From Tomocerus qinae (lineage: Eukaryota; Arthropoda; Collembola; Entomobryomorpha; Tomoceridae): 64,000 nt of DNA. A program made the translations under genes and the position numbers. Positions 35,801 to 48,172 of the stretch are shown piece by piece. How positions within the stretch are numbered: the stretch's first letter is position 1; every line of letters begins with the position of its first letter. Below the pieces are notes generated by a model. The model saw only the letters and a program-made list of their open reading frames with translations, had not been told where the DNA came from and ran no database searches. Location: NCBI GenBank assembly GCA_020055645.1, contig CM034547.1, forward strand, positions 70,466,884-70,530,883, in the 5' to 3' direction.

Positions 35801-38800
35801 TAATGAAAATACAATACGAATAATTGGATATGCCCTATATGCCAATTCTTCAGCAGGAAATACATTTCACTGCCTTTTGTACAAATAGAATGCGTACTCC
35901 GAAAGAAATCTCACGTATTATTATAACAGATAGGTCTGCTGGGTGCACAGATCTCGTTCAACTTACTGTGAGGTTATAAAAGTATCAACATGCATGGGAA
36001 TTTTCCTTTTTATAAGGGGCCTTATGGATAATTCATGCTACAATGCAACTAGAGGCTTCCAATGGCAGCCATTCAGCCTAATTTATCGCGTACTATTGAA
36101 TTATTAAATCTGCATAACAGAGAGGTGTGGCAATTAAAAAATCTAGCGGGTGTGCTACGGATGGGTAGGACGATAGAGATAATTACGCCTTCCATTGTAT
36201 CCACCGACAGTTGCCATACTAAATAGACAAGAACAGACTCCCCTCTAATTCCTTCCGTAATCGTTTGGTTGCTTCCACATAATCATAACTCTTAGTCATA
36301 ATTACATTAATACTTCTAGGCTTAGTCATCAGTTCACACGATACAAAAGGACTGTACGAATATTCGCTATTTATTAGATATTCGTCAATCTCATAATATT
36401 TGTTTAATAACCCTATCCTGCATTATTATTAGTCCTCCATTACGGGATAGATGGATGGAAATCATTATTCTAGATAACAATTAAGCCGTTGTTACCATTT
36501 TGAATAGAATAATTAAGCGTTTGCACAAACATTTGCCAATTTAACATTGACACCTTAATATCACAACATCACGCACGAAACACATTTCCACAAGTTACCT
36601 AAAGGCTAAAGGGCCTGAAGTCAAAAATGAAATATTAGTATAAAATCACATTGAAAATGATTTCACAATTAATGACATCTGACGAATGTTACAAACGTCA
36701 ATTTATATTATATTGTTTGGTTAGCCTATATTTAATAAGGGTTTATCTGAAAGACCTATACAAGAATTTTCGGCTTATGCCATGCAATAATTGAAATTTT
36801 TGATATTCATTTCCTGCCCTGCTTTGACTATCATAATAAAGACAAAGTGACAAAAACTAGGGAACCAATTACGTCGTGTCAATAAGGTTCTTTCTCTAGC
36901 ATATGCTGTATGTATGACAAGCTGATAAGCATCGTCTCAAACAAAAGTTGCAATTCTAATTGTATGAATTAGTTTTCTCGAACTGAGCAAAAATGAGCGT
37001 TGTTCTCTGTGCATAAATATTTAGCATAGGCAATGCCGCACTTCTTTAAGCAATGGCGAAGGCGCTTCATTAAATATGCTAGCACAATACAAATATGGAT
37101 TTTGAATAAGGGAAGGAAGAGAGTAAGTATATTACGGGCAAATCAGTGATGCGGGTGCAGAACACTAAATTAAATGTAGTGGCCCACGGAGTCATAAATT
37201 ATCTGACAGGACAAATTATGGTCGGGAGATAGAGACGAGTCTACATTGCCATAAAATGGCTAATTACGACAGTTGGCTCATTTGAGTCAGAGCTGAGCCA
37301 GTTGGACTCGCTAGATGCATAGAGATGGTGAAGTTGCATCTGGCTGGGCTTTAGTTCTAAAGGGTCGGGTCAGGCATTCCACGCTCTGCAAACATCCGCC
37401 CGCATCTGTCATTGAAGAATGGGTCTTCTGTGGCCCAGCTTTCGAAGAGACACGCGAGAGCCAATAATGCACGGCATTATGAGGAATTTATGTGAGGCCC
37501 TACGACCCTGTCCAGCCATTAGCCATGCAACCCGGAGCTCATAATGGCCCATTCCCCTGTACTCCTGCTTTCTCCTAGCTTTCTCTCACATCCTCTCTCC
37601 TCCCCTTCTGGTGCCTTCCACTTGTCACTTCTCGCATCCTAATTAATTTTGAATTCGCTGGGGACATTTCCAATTCTAGACATTGGAGCCATAGAGAGAT
37701 TCTTATTTTATTGCTTTGGCCCACAACTTGATGACTATTTCATAGCTACGCCAATGGGACTCTCATGTCCCACTAAAGTTTGTAGTTTTGTTAAAAAAGC
37801 TAAGTACTGCCTTCTTTGTGTTTTATTGGTATCATCGGGCCTGACCCGTTTTTCTTCTCCCCACACACACGCCAAGGCGAGGAGAGAAAGGCTCGAGGAC
37901 TGCGTATCTGATTTACTTTCACCACTCGCCACTTTATTTTCGCTTTCAGATTAGCGGCTTTGCTATTGCCGCCAGAGCTGTCGTCAACATTTCTCACAGG
38001 ATTCATATTTCCCTGAGTGGTAAAGTAGTCAGTTCAATATAAATCTGCACCAATAAATAATAGCCTCTAGTATGTATACAGAGGAAAGTTTTCTCTGCAA
38101 AGTTTCATGTTTGGGGCATGCATTACAATTCTATAAATATTTAATTGCTAGAAGACGATGAAGGAAAGACAGATAGGATATAAATGGAGTACTATGTAAA
38201 AGTAGAGCGCAATAAATCTACGAACATAAACCCCAACGTCAACAATGCAGTTTGCTTTAAAATGAGAATGTAGGTCATCATTCCATCCGCCTGCATTGTA
38301 AGTGCACTGTAGACATAGAAGTAGATACGAGGAGTTAATTAACACAGGTTTGTGGGTGCATTGTAGTAAAGTGAAAGTAAGTAAATAGGAAAGAGAGTTT
38401 TTTCATGGGCAGAGCACGGAGTTTGTGTGATCCTGAAAATCAATGAAGGAAGTTCAATGAGCCGCAGTTCCTTACAAGACAAGACTTACACGCAGAAATA
38501 ATCCTAGGATTTTCTACAGTTTAAGCTACAAGTAAGTCATCCGCAGCCAAGACGAATGCTCGTGTAATGTGGCGTTGTGATAAATCATGTTAGAACTATT
38601 TCTGCAGGAAATTCGGTGCACTCACTTTCACCTGACCTCAATATGAACGGGATATTCTATGCATAGACATATAGCGTTGTTGTAACGGGGCACTGCGAAG
38701 TCTTTTATAATACGTAGGCAGACCTATACCGCCCGCCGAAATGGGAAAGTCAGATATTTCAAGTGGAGAGGGAGTGAGTACATGGTGAAAGCAAAGAGAA

Positions 38801-40131
38801 CTTACTTTCTCCGAAAAACTGCACCCACTCGCTTCGTTCTATTGTGAGCGTCTGTTCGTATTTGTTCTAACAGTCATTCTTATAGGGAGTCCTGAGTACT
38901 GTTGCTTTCTCTGAGCTTGGAGAGAAAGGAGTCAGTGTAGCAGTAGGACATTGGAATGAGGACAGAGCCTTCAACTGGCAAACCGCCTGAACAAGGAGAA
39001 AGTTCTTGACTCCTCGGCTCATGTACAATCGGAGAAAGTAAAGAGCATTCTGGCGTGCAAATGGGAAACTCGGAGGAATCAAGGAGTCCGTCTGTCCGCC
39101 AACTTTCTCTTTCCATTTCACTTCACATCTCAAGTTGCCTACTTTCTCTTCCAGTCATTCTGTAGCCACAGAAGTGCAAACAGTACTTCTCCAATCCCTC
39201 CTCACTCAATCTCACAACTGAATTCCAGCCGCCTACCTATTTAAATCAGTCTGATAAACGTCTGTTTAAAAAGAAAGTTGCAATAATATTTGGGGTACTT
39301 ATGAGACTCGTTGTTTACTTCGTCCCTTCGGCAATCCAAATTCAAAGGTACATGTCTACTTAAGGATCGTTAACGTAATTTAATTCTTTTAGGCTGGATA
39401 GAAAAGCATTTTCTAAAAGAACAAAGGATGAAGTTGTCATAGTCGGCAGCACTGCGGACGAAAATTGCCGAGATGTAAATGTAATTTTGGTAGTCGGAAA
39501 AAAGTGGCATTCTCGTGGAGCTTGTTCATTGCATTCAATTTGAAATGCAAAGAATGTTTCCTGTACTCGTCAGCCCAGCCTCCTTAGAGATGTATAGTTT
39601 ATTCAAATAGCTTTGCAGAATGAGAGTTGTCCATTAGTGAGTCACAAGTCCACGAATGCCTTCCCACGTTCGTTCAGTACAGTTGCACGTTAGGAGTTGA
39701 GGGCGACAGAAATGACGCAATTTACATTTACTGTATTACCCGATGCTCAGACCAATCCACATTCCCTTCCGCCAACACTAATGATATAGAAACAGAGCGG
39801 AACAGAACAAAACCAAAAGACTACTGAATTTTCATGGAATGGATGGATAACGCGGGCCGTTGCGACTGCACTAAGCACTAGAAACTGCTTACTAGTCTTA
39901 TATACCCCTTTTTTCTAAATTAATATAAAACTATACCAATATATATGTGGTAGGCCGAACAGACACCTGGCTACAATTCGACCTATACACAATAAACCAT
40001 TGTAATGGAATACTAAGCTTACGAGATGAATTATATACTGTTTAATAATACGAAGCATTATAATGGAATCACAAAATCACAAGGGAATACAAGGATACAA
40101 GCATTACTATAGAGTTTGTCCAAAATACTAT

Positions 40132-40165
40132 GTGGTACTGTACATGTAGTACAATCATGTACCAC
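40132..40165. repeat. Inverted repeat GTGGTAC/GTACCAC with GTAC-rich loop
   Basis: GTGGTAC (40132-40138) and GTACCAC (40159-40165) form a 7-bp stem, and the loop holds GTACATGTAGTAC. The surrounding bases keep repeating GTACATG-like words to about 40185. It may be the remnant of a small fold-back element. Confidence 0.5.
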
Positions 40166-40479
40166 TGTACTATAGCCTGGTACATGCGTTGCGTTTTGTT
40201 CGAACTGTATTAGCGGTAAATATTATTAGCGTCAGTTGAGCAGAATGGGTTGTTTTGTTAGCATTCTAAAACTACCTCTGGTCTGTCCTCAGCGTCGACA
40301 GTTATTTGTTTCTAGTGTACTAACGTAATTCTGATTACTGACTACATTTTTTTTGCACTACGTAGACTATAATAATTTCTTGTAGTTCACGTGTATTGTT
40401 CATTTTAGCTGGTGACTTAAAAGTCACAACAAATTTTTGGTATCTTAAACTTAAACGAACGAACTTAAACGTGATTCGG

Positions 40480-40580
40480 AATTCACATTTAGGGATGGAT
40501 GATATAGAATTTTTATGTAGGCCACGTATATTTACAAAGTAGGTATGAATGAAATTCACCTTTAGGGATGGACGATATAC
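40480..40580. repeat. Imperfect duplication around TTTAGGGATGGAYGATATA
   Basis: ATTCACATTTAGGGATGGAT followed by GATATA near 40482-40507 is repeated as ATTCACCTTTAGGGATGGAC followed by GATATA near 40554-40579. A second shared word, ATATTTACAAAGT, follows each copy. The repeat period is about 72 bp. Confidence 0.7.
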
Positions 40581-41206
40581 TTATATTTACAAAGTCTGCA
40601 AAGATAAACAAATGCAAAAATAAATTGTCAATATTAAAATTATGCCCAAAAATAATTCGACAACAATGATAACCATGAATGAGTTGACATCAGCAACCAT
40701 ATTTTATGAGCAATATGATATTTGAATTTACGAGAATTGCATAAAACAATTAGATCAGCCGTCTGGCTCTGGTTCACTATCTTACCCATTGAGTATGTAA
40801 CTAGTCCCTAGTTGCTATAAATAATAGAAAATCTGCAATTGAGGGGTTGACTTTTCCAGCGGGATGAATGATTGAATCGATTTAAGACAAATTATTAAAC
40901 AGGCAATGTGAACTTGAAAGAAAGTCGAAAGTCGTAAATTTGGCAATTATTGATGGCAAACACAAATATATTTGCAATTCGAGTTCGTTCTTGTTCAGTT
41001 CAGATATCAAAAGCATTAGTAATAATAATAAATAATTTCGTAAACCCCAGGATGCGTGGGCACGTGAAAGATCATTACTGGGAGAACAGCCTTTAGCTGC
41101 ATGCATTGCAATTGTATTGCGTTGTTGCAATATGTGTGTATGAGGGGAGATCTGTGTCACAAATGAAACAGGAAAGTTCTGCGAATTCAGTCTTCATGAA
41201 GAATAC

Positions 41207-41945
41207 ACTACGTAGGACACAGAATACTGTTTGCAAGGCAGAGTTCTCTATCTAGAAAGCAGAGTATTCCTCTTCAAACTCAGAATACACAGCACAGAAT
41301 ATTTTTCGTAAAACGCAGATTATTTTTCCTAGAACCCAGAATATTCCTTGCCATACTCAGAATATAGTGCACAGAATTCTCGTCGCAGAACGCAGATAAT
41401 TTTTCCTAGAATATTTTTCGTAGAAACGCAGAATATTTTTTGTAGAAACGCAGAATATTTTTTGTAGAAAAGCAGAATATTTTTTGTAGAAACGCAGAAT
41501 ATTTTTTGTAGAAACGCAGAATATTTTTTGTAGAAACGCAGAATATTTTTTGTAGAAACGCAGACTATTTTTTGTAGAAACACAGAATATTTTTTGTAGG
41601 AACACGCAGAATATTCTTCGTAGAAACACGCAGAATATTTTTCGTAGAAACGCAGAATATTTTTTGTAGAAACGCAGAATATTTTTCGCAGAAACGCAGA
41701 ATATTTTTTGTAGAAACACGCAGAATAGAATATTTTTTGTAGAAACACGCAGAATATTCTTCGTAGAAACGCAGAATATTTTTCGTAGAAACACGCAGAA
41801 TATTCTTCGTAGAAACACGCAGAATATTCTTCGTAGAAACACGCAGAATATTCTTCGTAGAAACACGCAGAATATTCTTCGTAGAAACACGCAGAATATT
41901 CTTCGTAGAAACACGCAGAATATTCTTCGTAGAATATCCTTCGAA
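41207..41945. repeat. Minisatellite with 22-bp and 24-bp unit variants
   Basis: The core from about 41405 is a tandem array. One unit (22 bp) is GTAGAAACGCAGAATA plus six T. The other (24 bp) has AC inserted after GTAGAAAC and ends TTCTTC. The 22-bp form fills the left and middle; about six uninterrupted 24-bp units fill the right end (about 41783-41926). From 41207 to 41400 the repeats are degenerate (CAGAATA/CAGAGTA words). On the minus strand all three frames are open for long stretches (up to 220 codons) because the unit lacks antisense stops. The resulting EEYSACFY and STKNILR peptides are repeat translations, not evidence of a gene. Confidence 0.92.
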
Positions 41946-42013
41946 GAAGCAGCAGAAGGGATGGACGATTTGGCACACATTCTCCCCCCATACCTAGAAT
42001 TTTTGTCTACAGC

Positions 42014-42044
42014 CAGACGGACGGACAGACAGACAGACAGACAG
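42014..42044. repeat. (GACA)n microsatellite
   Basis: A short run of GGAC/GACA units immediately beyond the minisatellite. Confidence 0.85.
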
Positions 42045-42273
42045 ACTGTTAGGACCGTTCACAGTACCTTACGAATACTCGTAAGCTAATAATTGAGAAT
42101 TGGTCTTCCCTATAATATTTATTCATGGGACATAAATTAAACTTTGATGATAATTAATAAGACAATTAATCATTTTGGGATAATTAATACAATCCACGAA
42201 ATAATAAATTCTTTTTGCAAAATACTTTGGCATGTATTGTAATGGTATCTCAAATGGCTAGGCCGTTTAAAAT

Positions 42274-42409
42274 TAGGTTTCTGTTCGGGTTTTCGGTCTA
42301 GTGTTTGCAATGGGAAACCAGTGCACCAGGTTTCTGTTGGGCCTGGTGTAAGATGGGCCTAGTCAGTACTAACTAGTCGCTACTGGCTAGGTTTCTTTTG
42401 GGCCTGGTT
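42274..42409. repeat. Three direct copies of AGGTTTCTKTTGGGCCTGGT
   Basis: AGGTTTCTGTTCGGG near 42275, AGGTTTCTGTTGGGCCTGGT at 42328-42347 and AGGTTTCTTTTGGGCCTGGT at 42389-42408, spaced about 55-60 bp apart, form a decayed tandem duplication. The words between them (CTAGTCAGTACTAACTAGTC) are partly palindromic. Confidence 0.65.
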
Positions 42410-45400
42410 CCTATTCAGTCTACTACATACATGCATAAATGTACATTAAGAATAGGCGCATATGTTATTAAGTACTTACTTATGTGTACTACGAACGAGT
42501 AGTAGAATTTGTGTACACGAAGTTAGTACTTGGATCGAATGCCAACTAAAGAAGATTTTCCTTCTCATGATTTCCTCACTTTCCTTTTCGGTTCGCATCA
42601 TTTGTTGCTTTGCTTATTCTTTCTTTCTTTCTCTTCCAAGAATCCGAGGCAGTCCAGTTTCCCATTCTTCAGTGCGCAATGCAATTCTGTGTCCTACTGC
42701 AGTTCTATCTATCAACACACATACAAGATCATTTCATTGTTCTGAGTGAGGATGAATGAGGAATGTTTCATTCGAGGGAATTTGTCGAGGAGGAAGTTGA
42801 GTGTAAATAAGACGTCGTCGTCTCTGCACCAAATAACTGAGGGAGTTCATCTGAGTATTACGTAACACCACATCGACTGTTAAATGCCACGGATGTCTGA
42901 GTTATTGTGCAATGCCCACTGCTACTTAATATGGACCCAACACTTGTCGGAAGAAATGTGTTGTCACTCTGCCCCCATTTAATCCCCTTGTCTTTATTGA
43001 CACACAAGTCATTTGGGCCTTATGCTACTTGTATCTTATTCATCCATTTTCTACTACCGTGAGTTGTCTCACTGAATCCATTTTCTGAAATAAAAACACT
43101 TCTCCAATCATACTAAGTAAATAAAAAGCTACGTATATGACATTTTTATCTTTTTAATTGTCACCCCATTCAATACAGAAGTATTAATACTGGTTCTAAG
43201 TCAGTTCACAATTTTCCAAGGTAATGATACTATCTAACTTTGAAACTCAGTGAGCCCTTGATCGTTTCAAAGGATTCCTTCACATTTAAATATCACATTT
43301 AAATTATAAGGATTTAAGAACACTTTGTAGTAACCCAGCCTCAAATGTGCATGCAAATAACGCCCCTTAAAGCATGTCACCAAGTTAACTATTCAATTTT
43401 TGATGCCGTTGAAAATGCTTTTTTTCAAATGTCGTCTCCATGTGTATTTTTTGTATGACACACTTATTCTGTGCAATATCCTTGGATATGGCAATAATAT
43501 GTGTACCAACGGTATAAATGCAATAAAGCGGCCACGTAAGACGGCAGAATAGTAGCAATGCTATTCCTTACTACTAGCCTTACTACTTTTCTGAACTCTT
43601 ACTACACGAGTGTATTGGTTTATTCCTGTTGGCACACATATAATAACAGTAAAACATATTGAGCAATTATTTTAGAATGCAGTACCATGAGCTATTTTGA
43701 ATTCCTGCCATTTCCATTTTAATTTCTCATGTTGGGCGAGTTCTTTTTCGTGTATGCATGTGTGATTCGAATTTGTATGTTCTCAATAGTCGTAATAGAC
43801 TCAGAGCGGATAGCATACTCTTGATAATTTAATATCGAAAGTTAATGAAATGAGAAAGAGTTGTCTACGTAAGTTTTATGAAGGAGCTGAGTACTGTGAT
43901 GGAGTGGAAGAACTGAAGAAGTATCAAAATACCGAGAAAGCGTTTGTAACGGGTAATATGTTTATTTGGGGAATAGTAGGGAGAAAGCTTAATAAATCCT
44001 CTTCTCTGTATTCATGTGCTGAAGGAGCAGAGGATGTTGAAATATGAACTGTCTGCAAAGGTTCGGCAGTGTGTGTCAGGATCCTATTCCTCTGGGGAAA
44101 CTGCTACGGAAGCCTTTCTTAATAATGTATTGCTTTACGAGCTCTAAGTCTTGCTCATGCTAACGATATTATCACAGGATACGTTTCTTAACTTTCTGCG
44201 AGGAAAAATTACCAGCTCGAAAATGCGGTGTTGAAGGGAGAGTCGTAAAATCTTAGGAGAGGCTCACCATCAAACGATCAACCTGGGTCCTTTTCATACT
44301 CCAAATCTTGCTCCAAATGTCTTTTGTTGGCTTATCAAAAACTACTTGAAATTCAGCCAAAAAATGACCAGACTATTATTAGAACTCCTCCTCCCAGTCC
44401 ATTGACTCCCAACGAAAACAAAACGGCCTTACAAATTATGCAAACGCAAAGTTACAACGACTTTCTCCATTTTCTATCTGTACAATGTTTACGTTTACGG
44501 TTTCATTTAGCCCATCTTCAAAATAAAGGAATCATTACATTATTATATTTGCATACTTTAAGTAACAGTCTTTAGGAAGCAAAGCGGAGGCGAAACGGAA
44601 AATGTCTTCATGAGGTACAACGAATTCTGTTTAAATATATCCCTTTTTCTCTACTTGGTGGTATAGTACACTAAACAATATTGTGCACAGTACTGTATGG
44701 CCAATGCCTAATTTTTATAAAGGAAAAATTGTAATTTTGGAAGATAATTTCCTTCAATTTAAAGTTTTGCAATTCCCGTTTAATTACTTCATTGTGGCCA
44801 CAATAGTGAATAGATAGTTTGCAAATATACAAGAGAGATTAGGAAGAATCATATTGTAGTTCAATCTCTTCTGATGCGTTTTTATGTCCGTGCTCTAATA
44901 ACAGTAAAGGATTAGAGGGCATTTAGTAGGATAGTGAAAGTAATGAGTGGTTAGAGGTAGTAATTAGGTTCACTTTCCCTTGAACAGTTTCTGAAAATAT
45001 CTTAGTAGGAAATAGAATGGTCCAGACTCTCCTTTCCCATCTGCTGATGTCCTTAACTAGAAAAGTCGTTGCACCTGATAGGGATTCAAATGAAACGAAT
45101 GTCTTGCCTTCCCATTAAAAATGCAGGGGAACTACGACACTTTTTCTTTCTGCTCGAGGAACGCAGACAGTCGGAGTGAGTGAGTAGGTAACTTAGCTGT
45201 GGAGTACAGTAATCAAGTCCTTGAATTTTTCTTTCGTTTGACTTGAGTTTACTTTTACTAGAACCATTTATCTGTAATAGATACCACGAGTTTCATAAAA
45301 AATTCAGAAGCACTGCTAAAGGTTTCAAAGTTCAAAGTTAGATTCCCACTGCATTGCATCAACTTTTTCCATTTTATGTTTCCATGTTCTGTCGTCATTG

Positions 45401-48052
45401 CAAAGTGCACTGTTTGGAAGGAGTAATGTTGGTCGTCATCCCATAAAGTGATTTTAAGAAGAGGAACATTTCTGGATATGTATTCAGGAAGTATGAAATG
45501 AATTCATGAGAGACTGTCCAAATGAAAGTCGGGTTTTTGCTGTAGGCCAGAGAAAGCATTGTTTAATGGAAGTGAAAGTGGATCTTTGTGTGGACTGTGT
45601 GGAAATGGATGTTGTCTGCTAGGGAATTAGTTGTTCCGACTGTGGGATACTTACGCGCGACGTTAGTCTTCCATTAGACTGGGCCAGTGTATCCAGTTAA
45701 TCTAAAAACAAAAGTACATTCACATGTAGAGAAATGTCCGCAGAGAAAAAGGTACGGCGACAGAGAAGGAAAAAATCCAGCCCTTCTCCACTCTGAACAT
45801 GCACTCAATACGTTTATTCAGAGTCTGTATTGTGCAAGGAGTCTGCACAGACTACAAAGTCAAGTTTTGAAGATGCACAAAAGCTACTTGAGATATAAGT
45901 ACGTATTGAATAAAGTCGAGGAGAAAGTAAAAGAAAGTGAGTACATTACTCGAGTGGTGTACACACAAGGAGAAAGTCATATACGCCAGCGCATACCCAC
46001 ATAATATTAGTAACTAAGTAAGTATACCTAAGTGAATCGGCAGATGAAAACAGAGAAGGGCTAGAATGTTGTGCAGTATACTACGGAGATAAATAGGATT
46101 TGTGTCCTCGATGGTCTTGAGAATCGTATGGGCCCACTCCTGCCTGGCACAAGAGGACAATAAGGAATACAGTTAGTAGAAGAGATACTAGTAGGCAGAG
46201 AGAGAAAGTTCGGAACGAGAAAGTCCCCGTCCTGTGCATAAAAATATTCAGATTCCCTGAGTGTCGAGCGGAGTGCAGGGCCAGGCCACAGGATCCGCGT
46301 GAGTCTCTGCGTCTCTGCATCCAGTTGCTCACCTCCTCGTTTCCCAGTGCTTTCTCCGTCCAACCTGACTCTATTTAGTTCTCCACTTCCCAAATCCATC
46401 ACTCATACCCGTCTCATCTCTCCAGCATCCCACTTCTTCAAACTCCACCGTCTCCACTCAATCCAATCTGTTAAATTCAAATCAAGTCTTAGTTCAACAG
46501 CTCCACCGAAGGCCACTACGAGATACTCGCGTATTTATTGGTAGGTGTACACAAATTGACACTCTCGATTCCTTTCTACTATACAGTATTATTCCGTATA
46601 GTGTTATTCTATACGACTGCATTTGAGTGAGACGTTCTCTTGTCTGTGTGCCAAGCCAAAGACTTTCATAAAATACGTTGCCTACGTAGAATTTACTACT
46701 ACATGTATCCCACTACAATATCCACGAACACGTTAGTTGTATCGTGCCCATAGCTGAGTGCAGAAGAAGAAGCAAGATCATCTCGTCTCCCAACTCCTCC
46801 GTCAGACTCTAACAGTTTAGTTTATTGCTGATTGTAAGTGGGACGTAAATGCAACGTCTCTGAGCGGATAGTTTCGATTGGACAAGTTTCTTCGTCTGGT
46901 CCCTCTTTTACTCCTAGTACTCATTTATCTCCTAATGATTATTTTTGTGCATTGCAGTGCTACGAGAATTTCATTAGAATTCCTCGTCTCACTCCGACTC
47001 CTAACTACTTAACTGATTGCCAGAGAACTTTCTCTAAAGATTTCCTTTCTCTTACTCCTTTGCCCTCCAGCTTTCTCTTTCCGACCACTACCACGTCCCA
47101 TCACAATCCCAATCGACCATAGACGAGAAGAGCAACCCTAGGAAATATCCAACAACTCCCAGCATTTTCATTTCAGTGCACATCTCTCCGAGTTCATCTT
47201 CTCAACCAGAATATCCTTACCACGTAGTAGCATTGCGAGATGGAACGAAACAATTTATTATTGTGGTCAACTTCTGTCTGGTGATCCTCGTCTTCGGGGA
47301 GTGAGATAGATAGAGAATTATCTGGCAGAGCGAGAAAGAAAGAATTAGCCAAGTGCTGTCCGACTGATTAATTAATCTTAAGCGGAAGTCAGGGAAATGC
47401 TGGAATAAATCCCGTTCCAGTTCCGAGAGAGAGAGGAGTTGACATGACAAGGACAAGGAAAATATCTTCCGTTTAATTACCACGAGTTGAGGAGTGAGTG
47501 AGAGGGAAAGCGAGTATAACTGTCCGTAATGAGAGATCCCTTGGGAGAGCAGAGAAAATTAAACTTGCCTTGTCAGGACATCAAAACCACTTTCCCTTCA
47601 CAGTCCACTTCAGTTCATAATGGAAAAGAAGGAGAAAGCAAAATGACTCACTTCATCCTTTCTACTGCATTTTACGACGTCCCTCTCTATCAAATGTCCA
47701 ACAGTTTGATGATGCCCCTTTCCCCAATCAACTGAACGCCCATCAAATCACAAAGTGAACAAATCATCCCAGAAATTTCAGCATTTTATGTGGGCAACAA
47801 GTACTTACAAATTACTTGCAGGCCAAATCCCTTTGCAATTACGTCCAGAACATGCATATCCACGGTCTTTCTCTAATCTGTCATCATAACTATTGATTAG
47901 TATCCCCACGAAATACCAATCACCAAAGCTCTCCTATTTACAATAAACGTGTGATACTAAATCATTTATGAATACTGACGAATATCTAACGTAATTAGAT
48001 AGTAAGTGTAGTAAGTGATTATTTAAAAAGTTGGATTGAGACTGGTCTGAAA
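42410..48052. other. Non-coding region upstream of the main DPP first exon
   Basis: No supported exon or element. Several GAGAAAGT/ACTTTCTC octamers lie between 44.46 and 47.03 kb (44458, 45919, 45970, 46202, 46218 and 47025 approximately). This may include promoter and enhancer sequence of the exon at 48053. Open frames such as 45687-46004 lack an ATG or a donor in a useful phase. Confidence 0.35.
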
Positions 48053-48172
48053 ATGCTTGACGAAATAATAAATAAAAGTGCGGAAGTGAACGAGAAAATA
48101 GTTTTGTCACCTGTGGCAGACTTGAATTCAGTAGGGCGGAGTAGTGCAACAGTCAAGCCATTGGTCGAACAG
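48053..48172 (+). CDS. First coding exon of DPP6/10-like gene (proximal, best supported)
   Basis: The ATG frame runs 40 codons (MLDEIINKSAEVNEK... to ...KPLVEQ) and ends in phase 0 at CAG|gtaaac, matching the phase-0 start of the exon at 51410. The joined protein reads ...KPLVEQ-DLVTASQPDRNW. The peptide is hydrophilic, consistent with the cytoplasmic tail of a type II membrane protein. The frame is closed by an upstream TAG at 47996-47998, and there is no convincing acceptor just before the ATG, so this looks like a true first coding exon with 5' UTR to its left. Confidence 0.65.

Larger units (their letters stand above)
22555..41206. other. Long non-coding region, putative DPP intron
   Basis: No strongly supported exon was found. 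Weak phase-0 ATG/donor candidates are 33946-33966 (MKWADLK, AAG|gtaggt) and 38741-38773 (MGKSDISSGEG, GGA|gtgagt). GAGAAAGT/ACTTTCTC octamers recur from 26.4 kb, with a cluster of five between 38.8 and 39.15 kb. Small structures include adjacent hairpins at 24451-24483, an 18-bp tandem repeat at 29718-29807, an inverted repeat at 40132-40165 and a roughly 72-bp imperfect duplication at 40480-40580. Confidence 0.35.

Noticed and set aside
41329..41991. 220-, 207- and 137-residue minus-strand open frames
   Set aside because: All three are translations of the 22/24-bp minisatellite in different frames. The peptide repeats reflect the DNA repeat and there is no sign of codon selection.
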